A DNA stretch of 64,000 bases, from NCBI RefSeq assembly GCF_030546805.1, contig NZ_JAUOPC010000002.1, forward strand, positions 62,001-126,000. The letters run 5' to 3'. A program made the position numbers and the translations under genes. Positions 45,749-54,632 of the stretch are shown here, piece after piece. The stretch is from Cyclobacterium sp. 1_MG-2023. GTDB taxonomy: Bacteria > Bacteroidota > Bacteroidia > Cytophagales > Cyclobacteriaceae. Positions within the stretch are counted from its first letter, which is position 1. Each line of letters opens with the position of its first letter. Under the pieces are notes generated by a model that worked only from the letters and a program-made list of their open reading frames with translations, was not told the origin of the DNA and did no database searches.

Positions 45749-46306
45749 CTATTTTTTAATATTGAAAAATACTTGTAATGTATCCCATAGCTTTCTCTTT
45801 AGCGGTACGTTTTTTTCTAAGGTATCTAAATCGTCTGCAAAGAAATAACCAATGGACTCCTGTGTAATTTGATAATTTTCTTTTTTCATCCCCATTAAAG
45901 GATGGTATATGGTCCCAAAAAGGATCATCTTTTCAGGGTTAAGTTGTTCTAGTGGGTCCTCGTTGCTTCCTTTCAATGAAAGCTCTGATACCAATGCGAT
46001 GTCCTTTAAGGAAAGATTGACAGCACTGAAGATCTTTAATAGAAATGCCCTACTGCTTTCTTTAAGCTCATCTCCCTGATAAATTACCAGAATTGATTGC
46101 TTGAACTCCCCTTCATAAGGAATGGGTTCCGGATCATGCTCTTTTACTATCGCCGGAGCTTCAGGCTCAGTGGCTACTTCCGGGCTAGGAGAGGAACCCA
46201 AATCCAGCCTTGAAGCAATTTTATTTACAGTGAGTTTTTCCTTGACCTCCTCTTGGAGTACAAAGATTTCATCGGTTAGAAATAATGACAGTTCTTTTAA
46301 ATTCAT
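45749..46306 (-). CDS. Hypothetical protein, possible DNA polymerase III psi-like subunit
   Basis: 185 residues: an N-terminal helix, a proline-rich linker (about 38-60) and a C-terminal alpha/beta domain. That domain reads KQSILVIYQGDELKESSRAF, then a helix, LSLKDIALV, EKMILFGTIYH and ADDLDTLE...LKRKLWDTLQVFF. The order of strands and helices and the closing LxxxxxxKxxLWxxLxxFF recall HolD, the psi subunit of the clamp loader, as I remember it. No psi has been widely annotated in Bacteroidota, so this is a hypothesis only. The gene itself looks real. Confidence 0.5.
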   Translation of the reverse strand: MNLKELSLFLTDEIFVLQEEVKEKLTVNKIASRLDLGSSPSPEVATEPEAPAIVKEHDPEPIPYEGEFKQSILVIYQGDELKESSRAFLLKIFSAVNLSLKDIALVSELSLKGSNEDPLEQLNPEKMILFGTIYHPLMGMKKENYQITQESIGYFFADDLDTLEKNVPLKRKLWDTLQVFFNIKK

Positions 46307-46338
46307 CTTTTTGGAATAAGCTTATGAAATTACAAAAT

Positions 46339-46878
46339 TTATTCCTTTTGACCGATCCCATCGATATCAAAAAGGGCTAATAATTCTGTGGCATCCTTAG
46401 GGTCCATTCTTTTGGCAAGAATGAGCCGAAGTTGTCTTCTTCTTAATGCCCCTTTGTACAGTTCCACTTCTTGATCATTAACAGGTTTTAGTTCGGGTAC
46501 TTTTACAGGCTTCCCTTCACTGTCAACGGCCACAAAGGTGAAGAATGCTTTGTGTGAGGCATACTTGCTATTTGCCGGTATGTCCTCGGCAAAAACTTCT
46601 ATATATACCTCCATAGAGGTGTTAAATGCGCGGGTAACCTGTGCATTTAAAGTGACAACGTTTCCAAGAGCAATAGGGTTTTTAAATGAAATATTATCTA
46701 CCGATGCGGTGACTACAATTGAGTTGGAATGACGTTGGGCAGCAATGGCTGCAACCACATCCATCCAATGCATCAATTTACCCCCCATTAAGTTGTTTAG
46801 GGTGTTGGTGTCATTGGGAAGCACCATTTCTGTCATGGTAACCACCGAATCCTTTACATGCTTGAATGATTTTTTCAT
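46339..46878 (-). CDS. Acyl-CoA thioesterase (hotdog fold)
   Basis: About 179 residues from the ATG at 46878. Typical BACH/YciA-like segments: NTLNNLMGGKLMHWMDVVAA (substrate/CoA helix) and TASVDNISFKNPIALGNVV. It hydrolyses acyl-CoA to free acid and CoA. An ATG at 46899 would overlap the pcm gene. A C-terminal extension of about 45 residues follows the hotdog. Confidence 0.9.
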   Translation of the reverse strand: MKKSFKHVKDSVVTMTEMVLPNDTNTLNNLMGGKLMHWMDVVAAIAAQRHSNSIVVTASVDNISFKNPIALGNVVTLNAQVTRAFNTSMEVYIEVFAEDIPANSKYASHKAFFTFVAVDSEGKPVKVPELKPVNDQEVELYKGALRRRQLRLILAKRMDPKDATELLALFDIDGIGQKE

Positions 46879-46889
46879 AGCCAGGTGTT

Positions 46890-47546
46890 TTATTCCCAAC
46901 CCTCATCTCCTCTTAGAGGAACAAATGAAAAGTTGTCAAAAGATTCTTTTAAAATCTGCTTGTTGGTTTGCTTGGTTAATTTTAACATTTGCTGCTTTTT
47001 GCGGTCCCCTACAGGTATTACCAAGGTACCACCTATTTTCAATTGCATAAGCAGAGTTTTAGGAACTACTGGTGCACCTGCAGTCACAATGATTTTATCG
47101 AAAGGAGCTTGATTTGGTAAACCCAAACTTCCATCTCCATGGTAATGTTTTATTTTAACCCCAATCTTAGGTAAAAACTTTTTCGTTCGTTCGTATAATA
47201 CCTTATTGTATTCAATGGAATGAACGTTTGCTCCTAAACAATACAAAATTCCTGCCTGATATCCTGAACCTGTCCCTATTTCCAATACTTTTTCTCCCTG
47301 ATGTATGTTCAATAACTCCGTCTGAAAAGCAACGGTATAGGGCTGGGATATGGTTTGCCCTTCTCCTATGGGGAAGGCCTTGTCTTCATAGGCATGACTC
47401 AGTAGGGCAGAATCAAAGAAGAAATGTCTGGGCACATTATTAAACGCTTCCAGAATGGCTTCATTGTGAATACCCTTGTTTCTTAATGTTTGAATTAACG
47501 CTCTCCTTTTGCCTTTATGTAAGTAACTATCTTCCAGTTTAAACAT
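46890..47546 (-). CDS. pcm: Protein-L-isoaspartate O-methyltransferase
   Basis: 218 residues. Classic PCMT segments: PIGEGQTISQPYTVAFQTEL, the SAM-binding VLEIGTGSGYQAGIL and DKIIVTAGAPVVPKTLL. It methylates damaged isoaspartyl residues for repair. It lies 11 bp upstream of the thioesterase gene on the same strand. Confidence 0.96.
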   Translation of the reverse strand: MFKLEDSYLHKGKRRALIQTLRNKGIHNEAILEAFNNVPRHFFFDSALLSHAYEDKAFPIGEGQTISQPYTVAFQTELLNIHQGEKVLEIGTGSGYQAGILYCLGANVHSIEYNKVLYERTKKFLPKIGVKIKHYHGDGSLGLPNQAPFDKIIVTAGAPVVPKTLLMQLKIGGTLVIPVGDRKKQQMLKLTKQTNKQILKESFDNFSFVPLRGDEGWE

Positions 47547-47822
47547 GGTTTTGAATGCTTCATATTCTGATTGGATTGCTAAGTTAATGCTAAAAATGCC
47601 TTACTTTGTCATCGAATCAGGAATTATACCAAGGTTTTCGGGTTTCAATTGAAATTAGCCATTTCTTTGGGCATAGCCAATGATTTGAAATTGAACCAGC
47701 CTAATTGAGCAATCGTTTAGAAATTAAATATCCAAGAAGAAGGGGGCGTACATGTATATGAGATGGATGGTAACCTTTTTTTAAACAGGATTATTGGTAG
47801 TAATGGTCAAATAAATAAAATA

Positions 47823-48410
47823 ATGTTTACAGGAATAATAGAAGCTATTGGCACGGTTAAAGGTATAACGGAGGAAGGAAGTAATATTCATTTTGATATT
47901 GAAAGTTCCCTGGCCTCAGCCTTAAAAATCGATCAATCCCTTAGCCATAATGGTGTTTGTCTAACCGTGGTTGCAGTCAATACCAATGAGTATAGGGTTA
48001 CAGCCATAGACGAAACTTTACAGAAAACCAATCTTGGCAAACTAAAGGTGGGGCATTTGGTTAATCTGGAAAGATGTATGCCTGCCAATGGAAGGTTTGA
48101 TGGGCACATTGTTCAAGGACATGTTGACCAAACTGGTGAACTCTTATCCGTTGATTCGGTTGATGGAAGCTGGGTGTTTAATTTTTCTTACCAGCCCGAC
48201 AAAGGGAATCTCACAGTAGAGAAAGGGTCGATCTGTGTCAATGGCACCAGCCTTACCTGCTTTAACTCCAAAGAGGGTGGTTTTAGCGTCGCGATAATTC
48301 CATATACCTATGAAAACACAAATTTCCACTTATTAAAACCTGGAGATATCGTGAACTTGGAGTTTGATATTATTGGAAAATATATCCAAAGGGTGCTTAA
48401 AGGTTACTGA
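47823..48410 (+). CDS. ribE: Riboflavin synthase alpha subunit
   Basis: 195 residues from the ATG at 47823, giving the invariant start MFTGIIEAIGTVKG; an upstream ATG at 47763 would add 20 residues. The two lumazine-binding repeats are visible (SLSHNGVCLTVVA; KGSICVNGTSLT). It joins two molecules of 6,7-dimethyl-8-ribityllumazine to riboflavin. Its last 14 bp overlap the end of the convergent PAP2 gene. Confidence 0.97.
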   Translation: MFTGIIEAIGTVKGITEEGSNIHFDIESSLASALKIDQSLSHNGVCLTVVAVNTNEYRVTAIDETLQKTNLGKLKVGHLVNLERCMPANGRFDGHIVQGHVDQTGELLSVDSVDGSWVFNFSYQPDKGNLTVEKGSICVNGTSLTCFNSKEGGFSVAIIPYTYENTNFHLLKPGDIVNLEFDIIGKYIQRVLKGY

Positions 48411-48990
48411 TTCGATTTTTGGATTTATGCGCTACCCAAATTGCCTTTAGGTTACTGATTAGCCAATAAATTAGCCAACCTGATAGAATTCCAACCAGTG
48501 CTCCAACAAGCACATCTCCCGGGTAGTGAACCCCTAAATATATCCTGGTATAAGAAACTATGGCCGCCCACAGAAATAACCAGCTAAAATTTGGGATCTT
48601 TTTGCCTCCTACCTTTTGAAAATAGGCAGCTAGGCCAAAAGTATTGGCTGCATGGGATGAGGCAAAGCCATATAAACCACCACAACCCGAATAATTTAAT
48701 ATCATGCCTTGCCAGCGAGGATCATGACAGGGGCGTAATCTTTCAAAAAATGGTTTCATAAAACCGGAAGTAAATTGATCGGCCAATAAAATTACCAGAA
48801 TCAGGCCTAGGATGTACCAAATACTGTCCTTTTTGTATTCCCTAATGAGAAGAAATAGTAAGAAAATATAGAAAGGTATCCATATGTATTTTCCGGTAAT
48901 GAGCAGCATTACAGGATCCAGCCATGAAGCGTGAATTTGATTCAAGAAAAGGAAAAGCTGTTCGTCCCAGTGTGCGATGCTATCAATCAT
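48397..48990 (-). CDS. PAP2-family phosphatase
   Basis: 197 residues, about five membrane helices, with the three PAP2 motifs: KPFFERLRP (KX6RP), ASSHAAN (SH) and TRIYLGVHYPGD (RX5HX3D). It removes phosphate from lipid phosphates such as undecaprenyl pyrophosphate or phosphatidate. Convergent overlap with ribE; 3 bp downstream of hemF on the same strand, so probably co-transcribed. Confidence 0.93.
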   Translation of the reverse strand: MIDSIAHWDEQLFLFLNQIHASWLDPVMLLITGKYIWIPFYIFLLFLLIREYKKDSIWYILGLILVILLADQFTSGFMKPFFERLRPCHDPRWQGMILNYSGCGGLYGFASSHAANTFGLAAYFQKVGGKKIPNFSWLFLWAAIVSYTRIYLGVHYPGDVLVGALVGILSGWLIYWLISNLKAIWVAHKSKNRISNL

Positions 48991-48993
48991 TGA

Positions 48994-49899
48994 TTAAGCT
49001 TTAATCCAGTTGATTCCCTTCTTCAAAAGTTTAAGTGTTTTTGAGGCGTCACTTCCTGCTTCAGGTGTTTGGTTATAAACCCAGTTGGCTTCCGGAGGCA
49101 TACTCATTAAAATGCTTTCTGTGCGTCCATTGGTGTCCAATCCGAATTTGGTTCCTGCATCCCAAACCAAATTAAACTCTACATACCTACCTCGCCTCAA
49201 GGCTTGCCATTTGAGCTCTTGCTCACCAAAAGGGAGCTTATGGTTTTTGGCCATAAAATGACAATAAATTTTAGGAAATAAATAGCCTAATCCCTCAACA
49301 AAAGAAAGCAACTTAGAGAAAGGCATTTTTTCATTGGCACTAAGCCTGTCAAAAAAGATGCCTCCAACCCCTCTGGTTTCCTTTCTGTGGGGAATGTAAA
49401 AATAATCATCTGCCCATTGCTTAAACTTATCATAATAGCTAGCCTCATAAGCATCACAGTGTGCTTTGAGCTGCTTATGAAAATAACGCGCATCTTCTAA
49501 ATCTACAAAGTGAGGGGTCAAGTCAATTCCCCCTCCAAACCAATAGGTGCCATTGCTCATCTCAAAATAACGGATGTTCATATGGATAATTGGAACCATA
49601 GGGTTTATTGGATGGATTACAATAGACACCCCTGTTGCAAAAAAATCAGCTTCTTCCAGAGAAAGCTTTTTTAATATTTTTTCCGGTGTTGGGCCATGAA
49701 CGGCAGAAAATGCCACCCCACCTTTGGCGATAATTTTTCCATCCGCTAATACTTTTGTAGCCCCACCGCCACCTTGAGGTCTTTCCCAAAGGTCTGTTTT
49801 AAATTCACCTATTCCATCTTCTTTTTCTAAGGCTTCACAAATATGTTGTTGTATTTTTTGAAATCTTTCTGCGATGATTTCTTTGCTTATTTTTTCCAT
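48994..49899 (-). CDS. hemF: Oxygen-dependent coproporphyrinogen III oxidase
   Basis: 301 residues with hallmark segments WERPQGGGGATKVLADGKI, WFGGGIDLTPHF and RRGRYVEFNLVWDAGTKFGL. It converts coproporphyrinogen III to protoporphyrinogen IX with O2 in haem synthesis, so the organism is likely at least partly aerobic. It supplies haem for cytochromes such as the one at 58850-59893. Confidence 0.97.
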   Translation of the reverse strand: MEKISKEIIAERFQKIQQHICEALEKEDGIGEFKTDLWERPQGGGGATKVLADGKIIAKGGVAFSAVHGPTPEKILKKLSLEEADFFATGVSIVIHPINPMVPIIHMNIRYFEMSNGTYWFGGGIDLTPHFVDLEDARYFHKQLKAHCDAYEASYYDKFKQWADDYFYIPHRKETRGVGGIFFDRLSANEKMPFSKLLSFVEGLGYLFPKIYCHFMAKNHKLPFGEQELKWQALRRGRYVEFNLVWDAGTKFGLDTNGRTESILMSMPPEANWVYNQTPEAGSDASKTLKLLKKGINWIKA

Positions 49900-49922
49900 G
49901 CTAAATGGTTAAATTAATGGTG

Positions 49923-52352
49923 TTAAAAAGGATAGCCTATACCAATATTAAATACTTGTTGCCCTTTCTCGCCTAAAGGGTTTTTGAGAGAAAGTTTATC
50001 GAGAATAAACCTTTCTTTTTCTGGCCTGGCAGGATCATAGGCTTTAATCCCCATATCCAGCCTCAAAACCAAAAATTCAAAATCCATTCTCAACCCTACA
50101 CCAGTGCCTACGGCAATTTCTTTATAAAAACGATTGATTTTAAAATCAGTTCCTTCCCGTGAAGGATCAACAGCAAAGGTCCAGGTATTTCCGGCATCCA
50201 CAAATATGGCTCCGTCAAAATAACCGAATAATTTTCTTCGGTACTCAAACATCGCCTCAAATAATATTTCTCCGGGTTGTTCAAACCGGTAATCAAAGGT
50301 TCCATCTTCATCTAGGTCCGGGGTAAAGCTGCCCGGGCCTAGTCTTCGTGGTTGCCAAGCCCTAATGCTCGTACTTCCGCCGGCAAAGAAATACTTTTCA
50401 TAGGGTAATACTCCGCCACTGATACCATAGGGCTTGGCCAAACCTAAGTTAAGTCTGTAGGCAAAGGTGCTTTTGTTGGTCAGGGGAATGTATTTTCTAA
50501 AGTCGGACTGGAATTTTAAAAATTGAAAGTAATTTAAACTGTTGTCTCCAAATTTTTCAGGGTCAATCCAGTTGAAAGTGGTGCCCCCACTCTCCACAAA
50601 AAGCCGCCACATGGAAGCTTCATTTTTCTGAAACAATCCATACTGATTAAAATTGATGATTACCTGACCGGAAATACTACTTACATAGGAGGGGAGAAAT
50701 GAATTGATCAGATTATTGCCTTGATCTTGTAGTTCTTCAAGGCGTTCCCTGAATACTGAATCCAAATCAGACCGGATAAGGTTGGCATCAAGTAGGTTGA
50801 CAGAAAACTGTTGTTTCAGGTTTCTTGTACCCCAATTGTAGGCCAAAATGGTATTCAATGCCTCCCTCGTATATTCCGGCCGATTTACAAAACTGTACCC
50901 CAATAAGGTTCTGGTTCTGGGATTATACCGACCAAACTTTTCTAGGGTTCCGAAATTAAATGGTACCAAAAATTGAGGGAAAATTATAGAAGCAGAAGTT
51001 GAAAGTTCTCGGCTCCTGTATACTCCGCCCTCTGTGGTGGCAGAAGCAACCCCCTCTAAACCGGCTCTGAAATTAAACTCAAATATTTCCAAACCTTTGA
51101 AAATATTCCTGTTTTGCAGTGAATGACTAAAAAATGGTCCTGGAAGTTGTTCGGTGACACTAGCCCCAAGCTGATTAGTTATTTGAAACTTTTGATTGGG
51201 CCTGGTGAAAATATTCGTGTTGATCACATTACCTAAGGTGTCAAAAGATATGTTTACAAACCTAAACATATCCAAGTTGGCCAGTTGTCGCTGGGTTTCT
51301 ATGACTTCATTCTTATTGTATAAATCACCTTTATGGAGAAAAATTCGCGAACTGATTATTTTTTCTGAATAATTGTCTTGGTACATAGAAAACCTGATGT
51401 CATTCCAGAAAGTTTGTTCTTTTTCATCAGTAATTAGATCACTTGGAGGTGCAATTGAAAAAGTTATCGAGTCCAGCGTGTATTTCTCATGGTTTTCACC
51501 CGAGTTTGGCTTATTGATGATTTGTTCCACTACAACGTGCTTCTCAACAGTGTCTTTGTAAACATTGTATTCAATATAGGACTTAGAAAATGTATAGTAC
51601 CCATTTGCTTTCAATACATCTTCTATTCTTTGCCTTTCTTTAGTTACATTCGATTGACTATACCTCTCACTATTTTTTAAAAGAGAATGCCTTTGATTGG
51701 CTTTCAAAATACCATTTAATATGGTGTCCGCATTGGTGTTGAACAGGCTATCTATAATATAAGGGCTGTTTTCCGTGATTAAATAGGTGAGCTTGGCTTT
51801 TTGTTTGTTGCTGTCAATTTCTGTTTTCACCTTTGCATCAAAAAAGCCGTTATTTTGAAGGTAAATAGCGATCTGCTGTGCAGAGGTGGCAGTTTTTACG
51901 CTGTCTAAAACAACTTTGGCATTACCGGTACGCATGAACCAATTGCCATATTCAAGTTTTTTTTCGAGGCCATTTATTTTATTATTAAGCTTGTTGTATC
52001 TTTTTTCTACTTTTGTAGAAGTGTTTCCTTGCCTAATTTTTTCCGCAGAACTTTGCATCAGTTGCTCGGCTTCCTGAAGTTTGTTGGCGATTTTACTGCT
52101 GTCATAGAATGCATTGCCCAAGTTGTATACCATCACTCCCGGAGAAATATTTATCAACGGGATTCTTGTGTTAGGCTTTTGCTGGATAAGATTCTTGATT
52201 GCCTCTCCTTCACTATTATCAATGCCCTGGGTGCTAACATCAGTGAGCAATAGTTCACCCTCTTGGAGCCCTCTTGTCAGAGAACAGCTCCATAACAAAT
52301 GGATCAAAAAAAGAAAATTTATATATTTGGTCTTCTTCACTACAACACTCAT
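49923..52352 (-). CDS. BamA/TamA-family outer membrane protein
   Basis: 809 residues. The N-terminus has a lipobox-like LLWSC; POTRA-like strands follow (about 150-400) and then a C-terminal 16-strand barrel with GGSTSIRAWQPRRLGPG (lid motif) and a final phenylalanine (IGIGYPF). Bacteroidota carry several such proteins besides BamA; the lipoprotein-like start and single-copy lid fit a TamA-like insertase. It starts divergently from the methyltransferase gene with only 5 bp between the two start codons. Confidence 0.9.
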   Translation of the reverse strand: MSVVVKKTKYINFLFLIHLLWSCSLTRGLQEGELLLTDVSTQGIDNSEGEAIKNLIQQKPNTRIPLINISPGVMVYNLGNAFYDSSKIANKLQEAEQLMQSSAEKIRQGNTSTKVEKRYNKLNNKINGLEKKLEYGNWFMRTGNAKVVLDSVKTATSAQQIAIYLQNNGFFDAKVKTEIDSNKQKAKLTYLITENSPYIIDSLFNTNADTILNGILKANQRHSLLKNSERYSQSNVTKERQRIEDVLKANGYYTFSKSYIEYNVYKDTVEKHVVVEQIINKPNSGENHEKYTLDSITFSIAPPSDLITDEKEQTFWNDIRFSMYQDNYSEKIISSRIFLHKGDLYNKNEVIETQRQLANLDMFRFVNISFDTLGNVINTNIFTRPNQKFQITNQLGASVTEQLPGPFFSHSLQNRNIFKGLEIFEFNFRAGLEGVASATTEGGVYRSRELSTSASIIFPQFLVPFNFGTLEKFGRYNPRTRTLLGYSFVNRPEYTREALNTILAYNWGTRNLKQQFSVNLLDANLIRSDLDSVFRERLEELQDQGNNLINSFLPSYVSSISGQVIINFNQYGLFQKNEASMWRLFVESGGTTFNWIDPEKFGDNSLNYFQFLKFQSDFRKYIPLTNKSTFAYRLNLGLAKPYGISGGVLPYEKYFFAGGSTSIRAWQPRRLGPGSFTPDLDEDGTFDYRFEQPGEILFEAMFEYRRKLFGYFDGAIFVDAGNTWTFAVDPSREGTDFKINRFYKEIAVGTGVGLRMDFEFLVLRLDMGIKAYDPARPEKERFILDKLSLKNPLGEKGQQVFNIGIGYPF

Positions 52353-52357
52353 GGCTA

Positions 52358-53104
52358 ATGCTAAGCAAAAATACAGTTAAGTTTATTAAATCCTTGCACC
52401 AGAAAAAATTCCGTAAACAAGAAAGTGCTTTTTTTGTGGAAGGAGCTAAAAATGTAACGGAATTATTGCTTTCCAATTATGCGGTTAGCCATCTACTTTT
52501 TACCGAAAAATACCGAGAAGAAAACGCCTCGCTGCTTATCGGTTTTCCCGGAACTAAGATTGAGGTAAAACCTAAAGAATTGTCTTCATTGGGTACTTTC
52601 TCAACCAATGATCAGGCACTTGCAGTGGCCAAAATTAAGGAGAATAAACCTTTGACACTTGAGAAAGACCAATTGATTCTTGCGCTAGATGATGTTAGAG
52701 ACCCCGGGAATTTGGGGACAATTATTCGAATTGCAGATTGGTACGGAATCAAAAAAATATTGCTATCGAAAAACACCGCTGATGTCTACAACCCAAAAGT
52801 TTTAAATGCCAGTATGGGATCCTTCACTAGGCTAAGCTTTGAATATGTAGACTTGGTTGAGAAAATAACGACATCCAATCTTCCTGTATATGGTGCTTTC
52901 TTGGAAGGGATGGATGTTCACCAGCTAGAAAAGGCAGCCACCGGGGTTTTACTGATGGGGAATGAATCCAATGGGATTTCTGGTCAACTTGAAAAAATTG
53001 TTACCCAAAAATTAACCATTCCAGCATATGGTGAAGCGGAGTCTTTGAATGTTGCGATTGCGACAGCAGTCCTTTGTGACAATTTAAAAAGAACCATGCA
53101 GTAA
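52358..53104 (+). CDS. TrmH/SpoU-family RNA methyltransferase
   Basis: 249 residues from the ATG at 52358 (an upstream frame start at 52274 lies inside the opposite gene). It has an N-terminal substrate-binding domain (KFRKQESAFFVEGAKNVTEL) and the SPOUT knot: LALDDVRDPGNLGTIIRIAD, LLMGNESNGIS and AEAESLNVAIATAV-like end. It 2'-O-methylates rRNA or tRNA ribose; the target base is unknown. Confidence 0.93.
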   Translation: MLSKNTVKFIKSLHQKKFRKQESAFFVEGAKNVTELLLSNYAVSHLLFTEKYREENASLLIGFPGTKIEVKPKELSSLGTFSTNDQALAVAKIKENKPLTLEKDQLILALDDVRDPGNLGTIIRIADWYGIKKILLSKNTADVYNPKVLNASMGSFTRLSFEYVDLVEKITTSNLPVYGAFLEGMDVHQLEKAATGVLLMGNESNGISGQLEKIVTQKLTIPAYGEAESLNVAIATAVLCDNLKRTMQ

Positions 53105-53353
53105 AAATACATCAATCAATCCAAGTCAGTTGATTAATAAACTAAATCACTCCACCTAAAATTGATTGGCCTTTTTTCTTGAAGAATACCTTTCGCTTTG
53201 TAGCGCGAAAATAGCAATGAATACGAAGGGGGTCTATAATAATATCGAGGAACAATATAAATTATTTATCCTGCGTTCATAACCGATTGCAAAAGGATCA
53301 ACTATTGGACTGAGTTTACCGTACATTGATTAACTAAAATCAAAACCACAATT

Positions 53354-54118
53354 ATGAAAAAACTGTTTATAATGATTTTTCTCTCAGGCCTTATGGTGGC
53401 TTGTCAGAAAAATACTGAAAATCAAGACCAAAGCCAATATCCCACAGATTTTGCTAAAGTTCTTGAAGCTCATGGAGGAATCGACCAATGGAAAAAGGGA
53501 AGAACATTAAATTTTACAATTGGAGATCCTGTGGACGGCCAAAAGCACACGGTTGACCTACACAGCCGAATGGATAAAATAACCACTTCTGATTATGAAA
53601 TTGGCTTCGATGGGAATAAAGCATGGGTTTTAAACAAAGAAGGGAAATATGAAAGGAATCCCACTTTTATGCATGACCTTATGTTTTACTTTTATGCCAT
53701 GCCATTTGTACTTGCAGATGAAGGTTTGAACTATGAAAAAACTGCAGACAAAGAGATAAGAGGGGAAACTTATCAGGGAATTAAAATCACCTTTGAACCT
53801 GGGGTAGGAAATTCTTCCAGTGATGAATATTATCTATACTATGATCCGGAAACTTATCAAATGGCCTGGCTTGCCTATAAGGCTACATTTGGAAAGGATA
53901 AAAAGCCGGAATGGCCTAATTTTATCAGTTATGACAAATGGTCTGAAGAAAGTGGAGTTCTTCTTCCCACATCTATTGCTTGGTACACAGCTGAAGAAGG
54001 ACAAGTAGGAGAAGAAAGAAACAGGGTCGATTTTAATACAATCAGTTTATCCCAAGAATCCCAACCGGAAGGTTTTTATTCCAAACCTGAGAATGCCGTT
54101 TTTGGTGAAGAAGAATAG
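53354..54118 (+). CDS. Lipoprotein, unknown function (DUF6503-like)
   Basis: 254 residues, signal ending MVAC (cysteine 17). The body has KVLEAHGGIDQWKKGRTLNF, a common opening of Bacteroidota lipoproteins of the LolB-like fold, then YFYAMPFVLADEG and EYYLYYDPETYQMAWLAYKA. The order of these blocks parallels the lipoprotein at 29002-29661, so they may be distant paralogues. I cannot assign a role. Confidence 0.65.
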   Translation: MKKLFIMIFLSGLMVACQKNTENQDQSQYPTDFAKVLEAHGGIDQWKKGRTLNFTIGDPVDGQKHTVDLHSRMDKITTSDYEIGFDGNKAWVLNKEGKYERNPTFMHDLMFYFYAMPFVLADEGLNYEKTADKEIRGETYQGIKITFEPGVGNSSSDEYYLYYDPETYQMAWLAYKATFGKDKKPEWPNFISYDKWSEESGVLLPTSIAWYTAEEGQVGEERNRVDFNTISLSQESQPEGFYSKPENAVFGEEE

Positions 54119-54193
54119 ATAGTATCATTTTATTAAAGCTGCATAACAAATCAGCCCCTAGGGCTATTCTATACTAGGTGGGTGATATAACCT

Positions 54194-54294
54194 TTACATT
54201 TAACTCGGATTATGTAATAGGATTCGTAATAAGAGGCGTAATCGCATGGAAAACAGGTTGCTCGGGTATTTTATCATTGCGTTGCTATGGTAAC
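54194..54294. repeat. Dispersed intergenic repeat, copy A
   Basis: About 100 bp starting TTTAACTCGGATTATGTAAT and ending GCTATGGTAAC. It matches copy B at 56951-57060 in blocks: CGGATT, TAGGATT, GTAATCG, CAGGTTG, TTTTAT and TATGGT. It does not code on either strand and is not flanked by obvious terminal repeats. Confidence 0.6.
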
Positions 54295-54393
54295 CCTTCT
54301 TACCGACAGACAGGGTTGAAAAAACTTACCAAGTCTGATTTTTAAGCGGTTTTAGCTCATAATAGATAGTCTATCGCATCTTTTATATTTAAG

Positions 54394-54436
54394 CCATTTC
54401 TACTGTTGATATCCCTTCGTAGAAATGGTTTTTTTT
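54394..54436 (+). terminator. Rho-independent terminator
   Basis: CCATTTCTAC (54394-54403) pairs perfectly with GTAGAAATGG (54419-54428), followed by eight T. It is 275 bp beyond the lipoprotein stop; the intervening DNA contains repeat copy A and no gene. Confidence 0.85.
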
Positions 54437-54588
54437 AGCCTTACTTTTTCAAATTGAGGAAATAACTATACCTAATCAGGCCTGATTTTTTAAATAAGAA
54501 GAAATCAATTCATCTGCTGAATTTTGGAATTCACCTATCAAAAGAAGCTGTCTAACGAGTTTTTTACTTCTCAAGCGCTTAATATTAT

Positions 54589-54596
54589 AGTTTTGT
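54589..54596 (+). promoter_or_regulatory. Candidate -7 element of LruC gene
   Basis: TAGTTTTG matches TAnnTTTG, 36 nt before the ATG at 54633. No strong TTG -33 element is seen. Confidence 0.35.
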
Positions 54597-54632
54597 ATCA
54601 TTCGAAAAAGAAAAATTTTAAAACTTATAGAT

